Positions 7,591 through 18,067 of a stretch of DNA of 20,724 nt are shown in pieces. The stretch lies in NCBI RefSeq assembly GCF_001949145.1, contig NW_019091529.1, positions 804,557 through 825,280 of the forward strand, written 5' to 3'. A program made the translations under genes and the position numbers. Source of the DNA: Acanthaster planci. Its lineage: Eukaryota > Echinodermata > Asteroidea > Valvatida > Acanthasteridae. The notes under the pieces were generated by a model. That model searched no databases, was not told where the DNA came from, and saw only the letters and a program-made list of their open reading frames with translations. Each line of letters starts with the position of its first letter. Position 1 is the stretch's first letter.

Positions 7591-8865
7591 AGGTAAAATC
7601 CCCCAAAATCTAGGAATATCTAGAAAGTACACAACAGCCTCCATCAGTTTTTAAAATATTTCTGCCCAAAATGCTGTAGTTTTTGAGAAAACATATTTTT
7701 TTCTCTGTTTGCAATGCTTGGCTGACCATGGTTAACAGTTTGCTTCGTTGTACATGTATATACCACTTCCGTTAACAGTCGCCTTTTGTATGTGTACATG
7801 TACATGCACATGTAGTGTGCAAATGTTGTGGGAGTCTGAATGAACAGGTACATGAAATACTAAAAACAGCTGAAACTTTACCAGCAGAATTTCACCAAAT
7901 GCATTGTAAACTGAAATTGGAGGAAACTGGGTTTAAGATATAAAGTTAAAAATAAATTGGACCAGTTTCTTAATGTTTCAAATTCAAAATCACCCCATGA
8001 TTTGGTTCATACATGGTGGCCATTTCTGAGGTTCATAGCAAAAAGATTTTTGTCAACAAACAGTACGATCCACATATTAAACATCCTGTGTTTCAAAATG
8101 ATTCCCTCTTTACCCATGATTATTATTATTTCATTGGTAACGTGTATTAACTGACTTGAAAGTGTGGTCATTCTTGTATGCTCGTATCAATGTCATGGAT
8201 TTAAGCTTACTGCATACATGTACTTCATTCCAAGATGAATTTTTTTCTGTGAATCCGCATTGCCACATTGTAGAGGCGCATCTTTCCAAGGTGAATTCAC
8301 TGACTGTTGAAAGCTGCTTCTTTTCAAAAGGGAAAGAGAACGGGTCAGCAGTCATACCTGTTCTCTACCCTGACGTTACCCCACAGGTGTTGTACATGTA
8401 GCTCACTATGATCTACGAACACCTTCTAGTTATTGGTAAAATCAAAGATCTTGCAATAAAAATCCACTGAGAATGCTGCTCTGTTTTTCTTGATTTTTTA
8501 AGAAGCAGTTGACTCAAACATGAAATAAGTCATGAAAGCTGCAATAAATCTTATTCCCTGCAATCAGACAAGCTTGTGAAATAACGACAAAAAAAATCAA
8601 AGTTGTCACCTTCCTTTAAGATAATAAGTGACTGTATATGTAGTTGACATTTTGCTGCAAAATTAGCTAATTTTGAAGAACTACCCAGAGTGGATAATGA
8701 TGATGTAGAGCATGTCTCATTCTAATGCCAAGCATTTATCCCTTGGGCACTATTCATTCGGTTAGCTTTTGAGTGGGGGGTAGAGATGGGCTTCCTAGTA
8801 ATGGGTCAACAGAAAGGAAACTGGCGTACATACATGTACTGTACATGATTTGTTGTAACCAACAG
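7591..8865. other. Unassigned non-coding stretch upstream of the first recognised exon
   Basis: No supported exon was seen. A + strand open frame at 8156-8401 and an overlapping minus-strand frame at 8131-8355 show no family resemblance. The phase at a possible donor (8388) does not fit the next exon. TACATGTA copies lie near 7749, 7794, 8216, 8393 and 8832. Confidence 0.35.
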
Positions 8866-8967
8866 ATGGCCACAGTGAAATTGGTGAGATATTTGACAGT
8901 GTTGAACAAGGGCTGATAGACATTGACAGTGAGCTTCACCCAACAGATGCAAATGGAGAACGATCAA
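8866..8967 (+). CDS. SETDB1-like exon A (N-terminal helical segment)
   Basis: This is a 102-bp internal exon with acceptor CCAACAG| and donor TCAA|GTAAGA. It opens with two bases completing a split codon and ends with one. It reads GHSEIGEIFDSVEQGLIDID and continues SELHPTDANGERS, acidic and helix-prone. In SETDB1 proteins the N-terminus has a comparable acidic helical segment. The ATG at its first bases is not the start, because that frame stops after 16 codons. Splicing to the next exon forms AGA (Arg) and keeps the frame. Upstream coding exons must exist but were not found. This exon has the weakest family resemblance in the chain and rests mainly on phase and splice signals. Confidence 0.5.
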
Positions 8968-10424
8968 GTAAGATTTATGTTACTGTACATGTACTTTTTG
9001 TTTTTATTTTGTTTAAGTGCATTGCCATAACTTGTTTTATCATATATGTATGTTGTTTCATTGTGTGCCCACATCTCCCCTGAAAGCTTTAGTCCCATCC
9101 TTTTTCTTTTTGAAAATAAAAATATACGGACCAAGTTGTTACATGTATGTTATACCAATGTGTCTAAAAAACATCTTGAAGTACAAATGTGTTCTGATTT
9201 TGGCACCCCCCCAATTGACAACCCATTCTATCACGGCTTGTCTACAGTTTTCCTGATCAGTCTGCTGCTGGAGGATGTGAATCTACAGACTTCCTGGAAT
9301 GGGAACTCAGGCATTGCAAAGTTCTAATGAGCAATGCTGCCATATGCTTTTGTTATCTCAATAATAGGTGTAATGAATGAATAACGCTTACGTGTAGATT
9401 GCTCAAAAGTATGAATTGATGAAATGTAGAAAAGGGTCTAGTTCTCTTGAAATTTATATCCACAGAAGGACGTTATGCCTGGTCGTACATGTACATGTAG
9501 CAGTTCTTTTCAGGAGTAACTGTTTAATCCTGTATATGAAGTTGCGCAATGTTTGCACCATAATTTTGCACGATCAGATTCTTTATTTACTATATGCCGA
9601 TTCTTTTGTCATTCGTGAATCATCCATGAGGAAATTATCCACCGCTCACTTTTTCCCATACATAAACAAAAGATTATGAAAAATTCTCATACATATATGT
9701 CTAAGCTTATAGTGTATGTGTGAATAAATATTTCCCCACAAGTTTCTTTTGAACGTATTATATTATGACTTCAATTTTTAAAGTATGATGTGCATGTACT
9801 CTACCGGTATTCATTGTGGAATGTCTCTTGGAATTACCGGTACTTGTATTTCACAAGCATCAATACACAATGAATTAGAACATTGGCTCATACGAAGTTT
9901 CACTGTTAATGTGAATTACATGTATGTGCTGGCTGGTCAATATTTCTTTTTTTCTTTATTCCTCAAAACAGAAATCCTACAAAAATCAACACTTTTGATC
10001 TGTGCCTGTGTTTCATTGTCAGACATACATGTAGGTTGTTTGGCAGTTGCATAAAGCATGTTTAATTGCTTATGCTGAATTATGTTGTGGCAAATATTCT
10101 TCTCAATAATTCAGCCTTAAAGCCACAAATACATGTATGAACTTGCCCTCCCAGTAATGAAATATATGCAAAAATAAAACTCATTTTTAACAAGTTAATG
10201 TGCAACGTGCCCACGTCATTTAGTTCCTCAGCATCGTCATGATCAAATGTGACGTTTGTTGGTATTTTTCTTTTTGAAGCAGTAGGTGTTTGTCTGCTCT
10301 GGTCAGAATTCTTGGGTACATGTTTGTGACCGGTACAGTGTGCATTTATATACATGTCTTGTAAGAATACACATACATTGTACGTGTGTACTCACCACTT
10401 GTTACGCTTTATTTTATGCCTCAG
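8968..10424. other. Intron between exons A and B
   Basis: No further exon was supported. An open + strand reading at about 9261-9360 (CESTDFLEWELRHC) follows a plausible acceptor but cannot join exon A in phase. Many TACATGTA copies (8984, 9141, 9484 twice, 9917, 10025, 10131) and two TACCGGTA palindromes (9803, 9836) occur here. Confidence 0.45.
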
Positions 10425-10497
10425 GATTTTATGCTGATATTGCTGACTCCATTTCAAAACTGAAGAATGATCTTCAAGATTTTCATCTAAAGATAGC
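10425..10497 (+). CDS. SETDB1-like exon B (helical/coiled-coil segment)
   Basis: This is a 73-bp exon with acceptor TATGCCTCAG| and donor GATAGC|GTATGT, phase 1 in and phase 2 out. It encodes FYADIADSISKLKNDLQDF followed by HLKIA. The spacing of F, DD-like acidic pair, S, hydrophobics and DF..K resembles the SETDB1 N-terminal helix that precedes the acidic linker (human pattern LFDDAS...CESLVKDFYSKLG). An assembly gap begins 21 bases after the donor, so the next intron is incomplete, but the frame closes correctly onto the following exon. Confidence 0.62.
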
Positions 10498-10518
10498 GTA
10501 TGTATACACGTATATACA

Positions 10519-10702
10519 NNNNNNNNNNNNNNNNNNNNNNNNNNNNNNNNNNNNNNNNNNNNNNNNNNNNNNNNNNNNNNNNNNNNNNNNNNNNNNNNNN
10601 NNNNNNNNNNNNNNNNNNNNNNNNNNNNNNNNNNNNNNNNNNNNNNNNNNNNNNNNNNNNNNNNNNNNNNNNNNNNNNNNNNNNNNNNNNNNNNNNNNNN
10701 NN
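10519..10702. other. Assembly gap (184 N)
   Basis: A run of 184 undetermined bases is flanked on the left by alternating purine-pyrimidine GTATACACGTATATACA and on the right by TGTACATGTG. The flanks suggest a simple-sequence or ACATGTA-type repeat that was not resolved. It lies inside the intron after exon B. A gap of this exact size may be an estimate from read pairs. Confidence 0.95.
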
Positions 10703-11329
10703 TGTACATGTGAATTAAAGAAATGTGGCTGGATGTTGAATAAATTAACATGTTCATCAGGTGCACTTGGAAGAATACTGTACATGTACAGTACATGAAT
10801 GTACATGAATTCCTGAACAGGTGAATTGAGCTGAAATTGTAGTTGGCAAAACACGCCAGTATGAGTAATGTTGTTCTGCCATATCAGTTTTTGATAGGAT
10901 TTAACATGTACAAATCAAAAGCTAATAATGACAAGTCACGCGAGAAAATGGTAAGGTCACAAGGGAGCAAATTCTCACAGTTATATTACCGTAAAGAACA
11001 AAATTGATTGTAAAAACTCAAAGAAGATGTCGCTTTTAAGACTAAACTTTACATTTCCTTCAGACTTTACAGGTACATTCAACCACATCTGCTTTTAATT
11101 AGATGAATACCGAGATTGGTCAGAAAATAGCCAACGTCCCATTTTAATTTTATGTTCTTGTGCTACAGTGTACGTGTACATGTTAATCTTAAAAACAGGG
11201 TTAGAACTGCTTACTGTGCAATGTGTACCAGGGGACTGGGGTCTGAAGTCAACGTTTTTGTGCTTGTACTTTATGGATGGTTAAATAATGAGTTTTGATT
11301 TCAAGTTTCTCTTTTATTTGCCCCATTAG
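10703..11329. other. Intron remainder after the gap
   Basis: No gene or transposon was recognised. Near 10783 there is a compact palindromic cluster TGTACATGTACAGTACATGAATGTACATGAA-like, an extended form of the TACATGTA word. Confidence 0.5.
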
Positions 11330-11793
11330 GGAGCTTGGGACTTGCAAAGATGATACAAATGATGGTCAGAACAGCGAAAATGGGGTAGTGTATACATGCA
11401 TGTACAGTGATGATTCAACATCACAGCCACCATCACCTAAATGTCCATCTGATAGAGAGCCAGAGGTCATAAACTCCACCTCTGAAATTGAGAAGGTGTC
11501 AAGGAGTGATGCAAACCGTCAACAGGCGGGCAGTGATCAGCAAGTAATCCTCTCAGAGGATGTTAATCCTCGTGACAGTGTTACACCAAGCAATGAACAT
11601 GCAGGTAGTGCAGTTTCTTCCACACTGACTACTTGTACTTCAGAAGATATAGTGGAAGTTATTGCTGTCTCATCACTAACACGTCCTACCTCCCACCAGC
11701 ATACACCTGTTAAAGAACAGGAGGTCACTGCCAAACACGTGAAGCCAGTAGAGAAACCATCAGGCAACACTCATTCTAAACAGCCCTCACAAG
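11330..11793 (+). CDS. SETDB1-like exon C (Ser/Thr-rich acidic linker)
   Basis: This is a 464-bp exon with acceptor TTTGCCCCATTAG| and donor CACAAG|GTAATG. One base completes the split Ala codon from exon B, and it leaves in phase 1. It encodes about 154 residues of low-complexity Ser/Thr/Glu/Pro-rich sequence beginning ELGTCKDDTNDGQNSENG, with DDSTSQPPSPKCPSDREPEV in the middle. SEDIVEVIAVSS near the end has a hydrophobic core beside acidic and Ser residues, like a SUMO-interaction motif. The start matches the end of the helical segment of SETDB1 followed by its acidic Ser-rich stretch. The frame is open over the whole exon, unusual for this AT-rich region. Confidence 0.7.
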
Positions 11794-13059
11794 GTAATGT
11801 ATTACCATATATCATGTTTAACTTCTCAATCTGTATACATGTACAGTTAGTGGTACAGGCATAACATTAGCGTCATATGGTTTATTAGGATGAGCGCTCT
11901 CTGACACCATTATTACCTTACATGTACAAGTAGTATTCATTTTAGCGCAACGAACATGGCATTCAGACAGTTTTGTAATTCAAATCATCTCACAGTGGAA
12001 TTGGCAGTCTCCGAACAATTTTTGTTAAGTTTATCAGGTACATTTAGTTATCAGTGACATACACATGAAGTTTCGCACAATTTTATTGAGTGGTTGTTGA
12101 GAAAATGCACTCATTGTGAACGAAATGACATGACACGAAATGGATAAGGCATTTTGACCTACCGTTAATTATAAAAATCCTGTGAGTTTTTGGATAGAAT
12201 GCACCTGGTTTTGGTATAAATTAAACCTTAAGGTCATGCTTTAATCATAAATGTACCATAACGGACATTGATGTAAAGGACATTACAGTTTTGCCCACTT
12301 TTTGTGAGCTAACATAAGTTTTTATTACAAGATATGGCAGATATTTTATTGTTTTGACAGTAAGGTTAAAAGATGGGAAGAAATTTCTTTTTTCTTTTCA
12401 ATATTTACAAAATAAAAAATGAAGCAAATTTGCTTCTGCACCAGCTACCTACAGTAAATGAGAAATTTCCACTTCCACCCGCCATACCAAAACAACCTAT
12501 CTAAAGTTCTTCTTGCAGGTTTTAGTGATCAAAGCTATACTATAGTACTGTACATGCGTAGAGTACCAAAGAGGTTGAAATGGGATTATGAAACAGGGAC
12601 CAGGTTAGCAAGATCAACAGACTTCCATGGGTAAAAAGGAAACTATGGTTGTTTTTGTTTCTTAAATACATGTAGCATGCAGATTTTATATTTATGAGTT
12701 ACTATAAGTACATGTACATGTATGTAGAAACATTGGCAAAGATTAACTAGATAACCAGACAACCTGGGAATAAAATCTACAATCTACAGTGTATCTGGAA
12801 ATGGCAGATCCGAACAGCTTCCTGGGGGCAAGGCACATCATTTTAAGATGGATGCTGATATGAAGAATCACCTTTAAAACATCTTGGAGACGAACCCACT
12901 CCTCGCACTCTGATTGTAGAGGATGTATGTGTACCAATGCTAAAAATGCTCTCGTGTGCTCCAGTAGCAAGTGGAATATATACAGAGTTGTTCCTACAGA
13001 ATGGGGTTCTTGGCAACGTTCTGCATGGTTATAGATTAAATTGGTTATATCTGAAGCAG
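11794..13059. other. Start of the 7.6-kb intron, mostly unassigned
   Basis: No exon was supported. TACATGTA copies lie near 11836, 11919, 12667 and 12708. From about 12760 plus-strand reading frames could represent the more 5' part of the R2-like retroelement that becomes recognisable at about 13060, but no motif is clear. Confidence 0.45.
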
Positions 13060-13731
13060 TTTTGAAGATGAAGCAGTTTTGTCAGAATAGTCTTTTTAGG
13101 TTGAACCAAAGACAGCTATGTAAGGAACTGAAGGGTTAAGGCTCTTGATACTTGGGAAGTTCCAAGGGTGGTTGAGGCAAATGCTTTTTTTGGGCAGAAT
13201 GAAGTAGAAGCCAGTGTGGCACAGCAGTCAGGCAGAGTGGCTACAGGAAGTAAAATAACCTGAGAACTGAGGGGTGTTCCTGCTTGGTAGGAGAAGGTAA
13301 AAATCAGTTGAAAAAAATCGAAAGGCAGTGAAGGAAAGTGTCAAAATGGAACGCCTCTGGAGTTGATCATGTACGTGTATATGGGTACTAACTGAAAAAT
13401 TTCAGTGGTGTCTCATGCATAAAGTGTCTTCCAAGGCAGATGACTGAGGGGAGGACTTTTTGCTTATGAAAAGTGTCAAGTAGTGAAGCGTCACAAATAT
13501 TTGCAGACCTATTACTTGTCTTCCTGTTGCTAACAACTTCTTGACTGGTCTGATACAGTAGCTGAGGATCTTTGCTGTCACTTTGAGGAGAATACTTTTT
13601 TCAGATGAGTAGAAGGTATGCAAGAAACGTTTATTTTAAAGAGGAATCAAGTATCAACTTGTTATCCACAGCTTTGTTGCTGAAGAAAGCCAAGTTGTTG
13701 ATGGTGTGAATTGACTACAAGAAAACATACA
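13060..13731 (+). pseudogene. R2/NeSL-like non-LTR retrotransposon, 5' half of reverse transcriptase
   Basis: Several plus-strand frames carry a decayed RT in correct order: LFRLNQRQLCKELKG (about 13090), HSSQAEWLQEVK (13215-13255), GVDHV and LKNFSGV around stops (13360-13410), MTEGRTF-like sequence (13440), RPITCLPVANNFLTGLIQ (13508-13560), then IDYKKTY (about 13709-13731). The pattern NYRPITCLP...K.LTG.IA and the motif A box W.DY.KAYD are typical of the LINE family whose C-terminus carries a REL-type endonuclease. The series stops within motif A, exactly where the DIRS-like element begins, and continues at 18070. Family level is secure; the exact clade is inference. Confidence 0.82.
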
Positions 13732-13754
13732 GTCTCCTGTGGTCACATACACCT

Positions 13755-13797
13755 GCCCAGCCTACATAAGCAAATTTCCGATGTGCCTATTGTAATA
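13755..13797 (+). repeat. Left inverted terminal repeat of the DIRS-like element
   Basis: This segment aligns with the reverse complement of 17976-18020. GCCCAGCCTACA, ATTTCC and TGCCTATT are identical blocks, with a short length difference between the first two. The match weakens outward to about 13732, where GTCTCCT agrees with the internal copy at 17828. Confidence 0.82.
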
Positions 13798-14196
13798 AGT
13801 TTAACAGACTACCGTTTACGGACTTGTCTTTATGGCATTTTCCGAGTTTCGTAAGCCTTCACGTTTGTGAATTGACTTGATTCTTGATTGTGAGTAAAGA
13901 GTGATTTCTTATCTATCGGTAAGAGTGCTTATTTTTGCATTTTGTATGTTTTTGGGTTTTTTCTACCCCTTTTTCTGTGCATTTTCTACAAGTTTGGGTG
14001 TGACCTACCATTGTATTGTGTGGTGTGTATGGCTGTTGAACAGCCCTTTGTTCTCAATGTGGTGCGTGCGTTTTAACAGTAATGGTCCACTGTGTTCTGC
14101 TGGATGGGTCTTGCTGCAGAGCGGGGCCACCCCATTGTGGTGCAGTTTGCATTTGAGACTAAAGGCCGTGTTGGGGAAAGACCCAGTGGAATAGTT

Positions 14197-14652
14197 AGGC
14201 TGGGGTTGAGCTTGCCATGCCGCAGCACTTCCCCAGACCTTTACCCACATTGATCATGTTGAGCATGCTATGCTGCAACACTACCCTTGGTCACTGACGA
14301 CCACTGCTGGGATTGATTGGGTTGAGTGTGCTATGCTGCAACTCTACCCTTGATCACTGATGACTATTCCATATACCTACATGTGTACATGTACTGATCG
14401 GGTTGAGCATGCTGTTCCACAACACTACTCATGATCACTGATGACCACTGCTTGAATTGATCAGGTTGAGCGTGTTACTACCACAAAACTTCCTTTGATC
14501 ACTGACAGCTACTTCGTATGCTTTCTGATCGGGTTGAGCGTGCTGTGCCGCAACATTACCCTTAATCACTGGCGTCCACTCTGTATGTCTGTGGATTGGG
14601 TTGAGTTCACCATGCTGCAACACTACCCTTGATCACTGTTGACCAGAGCTTA
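14197..14652. repeat. Diverged minisatellite, about 64-70 bp unit, seven copies
   Basis: The unit is TTGATCGGGTTGAGCGTGCTATGCTGCAACACTACCCTTGATCACTGATGACCACTGC. Copies begin near 14200 (partial), 14250, 14312, 14394, 14457, 14525 and 14592. The third copy is longer because it contains CTACATGTGTACATGTA, the genome-wide palindromic word. The array sits inside the DIRS-like element. The repeated GATCACTGATGACCAC portion gives no conserved reading frame. Confidence 0.8.
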
Positions 14653-16150
14653 ATGGGCTGTTCGTCTTTTTTTATGCTGCAGATGCTAGGCGTTGGTACA
14701 TGTACCTTCCACATCTCCGAGCAACCCTGCTTACCAGTGGCCCAGCGGGACTTGCAAGGTGCTGACCTGCCGCTTGCCCTGGGTCCCTTACCTGCTTCTG
14801 CTCGCCGTGCTTTGTCCGCTCGGAAGTTGGGCCAGTCTACCCCTCCAAGCGGGCAACCCTTTCGCCAAGGAGGCGGTGTTTGCCGCACCTACATCGCTGA
14901 GGTCAAACACGATTAGGTCGCTGAAGCTTATCGCAACATTCATTTAACTTTGGCCGCAACACCTCACATCAGAGTTTGAGTAGCGTCATATAGTACATGT
15001 AGTACTAAGCGGGCAATGGGCTCCCCAGCGGGTTCACCGCTCTCCACTCCTTCCACCACGGGGGAGTCTACACCACAGCATGACGCACAGCCTCACGTTG
15101 CACTGGCAGGACTTGTCCCTGTTCAATTATGGTTAGTCCTGTCACACTTCAGGCACTGGGCTAACACTTAGATCCTCCTGTCACCATCATATCGCGTTGC
15201 CGTCAACGTTAGTGCTAAGTGACACTGCACTTGGCGCGAGTAAGCCTACTCCCCCGTCAGCTGTACCCGGGTGGCTGACATTCACCCCCAGTTCCAGTGC
15301 TCTGAAGTCTTCTGGCAGTCTCCCTACTACCAGTGCCTACCATGGAAAATGTCTGTTCATCGGTATGGTTCACTAGGCTACACACTGGTATGGCTTTATG
15401 CCTCCCAGGCCAGCTACACGACTGCCACACACCATGAACTACAGTCATCAGATGAACTCCACCGTGGTTCACTCAGACGTGTCTTGGATGTTACAATGCC
15501 TCGGGCCGATGCCCCATTGTCCCCAGGGGCGGCTCATTCAGAGGCACCTCCGAACTATGCGGGCTCTTCACCACGCGCATTTCTGGCTACAGAACCCTTC
15601 GACCTGCTGTATCGCCATGGTTTTCAAATGACATTAATCACCACGGCTTCTAGCTAGGGCTATCCTACCAGGGTGCCTCCGTCACAGCTCCCTAGCAGTT
15701 CAGCTCGCTTCAGTCGATCACAACCCACTTTCCGGACATGATGCTGACGCCCCAGGTTTCTAGGTTCTTCCTACGGCTTCTACATCCAGATCACCCACAC
15801 ATAAGAAGTGTAAACACTCATCGTCTTCTGCGGGTCCAAATGCAAGAAATCTCGCTCTAAAGTAAGATATTGCTTCATCTGGTTTGATGATGGCGATCCA
15901 ATCTCTCGGAGACGCTGTCCACTATAGTCAGCCACCTTAAGTCAATCTCCGTTTCCCCAGCGACTATTCCAGACCCGAATCCCCTGCTTGAGGATCTCCA
16001 TCCAAAGCCACACTCGGAGCTCCACTTCCAGTGTTCAGTGTCACTTCCGGCTTCACATCCGGCTCCGTCAGTCTGTCCACTACATGAACACCTATTCATT
16101 CTAATTTTTGGATTGAATTTGTGCTCAATAAATTCATTCAATAAAAACAA
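14653..16150 (+). other. Possible ORF1 (Gag-like) remnant of the DIRS-like element
   Basis: GC content is higher than in the surroundings, and two frames stay open for long stretches with few stops (frame 1 to 15657, frame 2 from about 15398). Near 15785 frame 2 reads SRSPTHKKCKHSSSSAG followed by Pro/Ser-rich sequence with scattered stops, the style of DIRS ORF1 proteins. No domain can be named, and RT/RNase H motifs were not convincingly found. The assignment rests on position between the left terminus and the recombinase remnant. Confidence 0.35.
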
Positions 16151-16871
16151 TGATAATTCTTCAACTTATCTAGGTTCTACTTAAAGCTCACATCTAGCTC
16201 CAACCTGTGAACATACTACACTTGGGGGCGTCTCCTTTTCTGTATCAGGTACAACTGGTGACGTTTCCTGTTCAGGCCTATGCCTGTGCCTTGATCTGTC
16301 CACTTTTTTGGGCCTCCGGGTGTGCAGAAGTTCCATGTACACTCTATTGGGCCACCTTTTGATATATCATTTGCTTGGAACGGCCCCTAGTGAATGCGAG
16401 TCCAGTTCACTGCACTACGTATCAGACCGCCGGCTAGCACTTAAGACTCAGGTGCTGGAAGCCAGTTAGACAGAGGGGAACAGAAAAATCTGCTATACAT
16501 AAAATCTGTCTATCATTCTCTAGAGCTATCCCTGCGAATGAAATGCATTACAATCAGCCGTTTTATTCTAACCGCCAGTTTTTATTTTGTTCATTAATGT
16601 CTGCAGTAGACAGACCCAATGCCTCATCGAGCCCTCTGACATCTTAAAGTTTGTCATCGGGGCACTCAGGCACACAACTATCAACCATGATCTCCGGATA
16701 GGCTCCCCTCTATCTGTGACAGGGGATCACGCCATTCAGTTCAGTATCCTTTTTTGGAATGTAGAATGAAATTAATTCCCAATGCAATTCCCAATGGCAG
16801 CTGTCCACTTGAGCTTCAGCTGTGGATCAACTGTCTCCGACAACACTGCGATCCACCATCTTCTTTGAGGG
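16151..16871. other. Unassigned internal part of the DIRS-like element
   Basis: No motif was recognised. Plus-strand frames are short, with Pro/Ser/Leu-rich readings. Reverse transcriptase would normally lie near here in a DIRS element but is not visible, suggesting deletion or heavy decay. Confidence 0.4.
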
Positions 16872-17580
16872 ATGTTTGTCGAGCATCCCCTGGTCAAACG
16901 CCTCATCTTATCCTGGGACCTCGGAAGGGTTCTACGCATTCTCGCAAGTCCCCCCTTTGAACTGCTGGTGGATGCATCTCACCTCCATCTCAGCATCAAG
17001 CTGGCATTCTTCCTCGCAGTTGTTACATTGAGACGAGGTAGCGAGCTGGATGCCCTTTAAATTGCCGAGGATCACATCCGCTGGGAGCCGCATGGGGTTT
17101 GTCTCATCTCAACTATCCTGTTCCTGACTAAAAACCAGAAGCCTACCTTCCGGCCTCTCAACATATTCGTTCCCAATATAACCTCGCTTTCGGGAGATGA
17201 CTCTGGCAAGAGATGGCATCCGGTTCGTTCGGACTCTCAAGTGGTATCTTGCGAGGACCAAGCTTCACCAGGAATCTGATTCCCAGCTTTTCATCACCAC
17301 AACAAAACCCTTCACCGACTGTCAAAGGACACTATTGCCCCACCCAATGGACGGTCTCAGCCATCATCTCCGTTAACTGAAACTGGCTGGCATACAGCAT
17401 GATCAGATGGCCCGGACTAACATCAGAGCCCATGATGTTTGTGCCTCCTCTGTGTCCTGGTCGTACAGTACTTCAGAGGAGTTCGTCCAGCTGAAATCTG
17501 CCAGGCAGCTTGTTGGAAATCTACCTTCACCAATTGCTACATGTACCTGAAAGATGTTCTATGGAGCGAAACGGCCCATG
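16872..17580 (+). pseudogene. DIRS-type tyrosine recombinase remnant
   Basis: The readable part is HPLVKRLILSWDLGRVLRIL, SPPFELL, then HLSIKLAFFLAVVTLRRGSE and LDAL before a stop at 17058. After that come HIRWEPHGV, LTKNQKPTFRPL and, one frameshift on, HPVRTLKWYLARTKL-like sequence and SQLFITTTKPF. The end has IRAHDVCASSVSW and, in another frame, ACWKSTFTNCYMYLKDV. This is the DIRS/Ngaro recombinase order: WDL..VL..L..PPFEPL, T..RR.SEL (catalytic Arg), HPVR.L..YL..T, RAHDVR (His-x-x-Arg), S.FTKFYL (catalytic Tyr region). The Arg of His-x-x-Arg is Cys here. Stops and at least two frameshifts make it non-functional. Confidence 0.85.
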
Positions 17581-17805
17581 GCAGAACAACCCTGCGCTCA
17601 GCGGCCCAGACAACATCCAGCGCTGTTCTGGGCCAGGCAGTGGATAATTCGACCAGGGAGTTTCTCGTGATGAGTGCCCACTCTTGCGACACCCACCCTA
17701 TGTCTGTTGTAGTCATTACACTCTTGTCACTGACCCACCTCCAGGATACGGTGCTACTCTGCATATGTAAGCTGGGCGGGGGTATATGAGCGCAGGAGAC
17801 TCCTC

Positions 17806-17856
17806 TCCCACATTAAGTGTGGGTCGGGTCTCCTAGTGATACTTACCCCTGCCCAG
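17806..17856 (+). repeat. Internal copy of the DIRS-like terminal sequence (internal complementary region)
   Basis: Positions 17806-17841 match the reverse complement of 18030-18065 at 34 of 36 bases, and weaker similarity continues to 17856. Positions 17828-17856 also match the left terminus 13732-13760 in direct orientation. In DIRS elements an internal region complementary to the outer ends is thought to template completion of the circular intermediate. The two arms can also form a large hairpin with a loop of about 190 bases. Confidence 0.8.
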
Positions 17857-17975
17857 CTGCTCCCACCCATCTTTCCCCACTTTAGCTCTGATAGCTTTCA
17901 CCGCTTCGAAAAGGACGAACGTGGCGGCATTGTGGAGGGTCAAGGGGCAGTATGCATAATCAAGTCTTTTCAGCG

Positions 17976-18065
17976 AATTATAATAGGCATATGGGAAATC
18001 TGCTGGGCTGTAGGCTGGGCAAAGATGAATATCACTAGGAAACCAGACCCACACTTAATGTGGGA
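17976..18065 (-). repeat. Right inverted terminal repeat of the DIRS-like element
   Basis: Positions 17976-18020 are the inverse of 13755-13797. The outer part 18030-18065 is the inverse of the internal copy at 17806-17841. The self-complementary core CCCACACTTAATGTGGG (18047-18063) marks the outer edge. Retroelement coding sequence of the host LINE resumes within a few bases, at about 18070. Confidence 0.82.
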
Positions 18066-18067
18066 GT

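Larger units (their letters stand above)
13732..18067 (+). mobile_element. DIRS-like tyrosine-recombinase retroelement, decayed
   Basis: The left terminus GTCTCCTG...TGCCCAGCCTACA...ATTTCC.AT.TGCCTATT.TAAT (13732-13797) is found inverted at 17976-18020, extending to 18065. A third copy of the outermost part lies internally at 17806-17856. Inverted termini plus an internal complementary region next to the right end, together with a tyrosine-recombinase remnant (16872-17580), are the defining DIRS layout. The element splits a non-LTR RT gene in mid-motif. Stops and frameshifts pervade it, and no RT/RNase H or methyltransferase domain could be recognised with confidence, so it is probably internally rearranged. 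No convincing target duplication was seen, as expected for tyrosine-recombinase insertion. Confidence 0.75.

Noticed and set aside
8156-8401. Open + strand frame as an upstream SETDB1-like exon
   Set aside because: No family resemblance, an overlapping equally long minus-strand frame, and the only good donor-like site gives phase 0 whereas exon A needs phase 1.
8866-8916. ATG at the first base of exon A as a translation start
   Set aside because: That frame (MATVKLVRY...) stops after 16 codons, and the exon's useful frame is offset by two bases.
9261-9366. Possible extra exon reading CESTDFLEWELRHC after a TGATCAG acceptor
   Set aside because: Joining it to exon A shifts into a frame with an early stop, there is no clear donor, and exons A and B already join in phase.
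10286-10854. Long open frames crossing 10519-10702
   Set aside because: They are open only because undetermined bases fill the gap.
15481-15631. RNase H of the DIRS-like element (reading VVHSDVSW...GRLIQRHLRTMRALHHAHF)
   Set aside because: There is a faint resemblance to the DIRS RNase H layout, but the catalytic acidic residues and spacing are not convincing, so it was not called.
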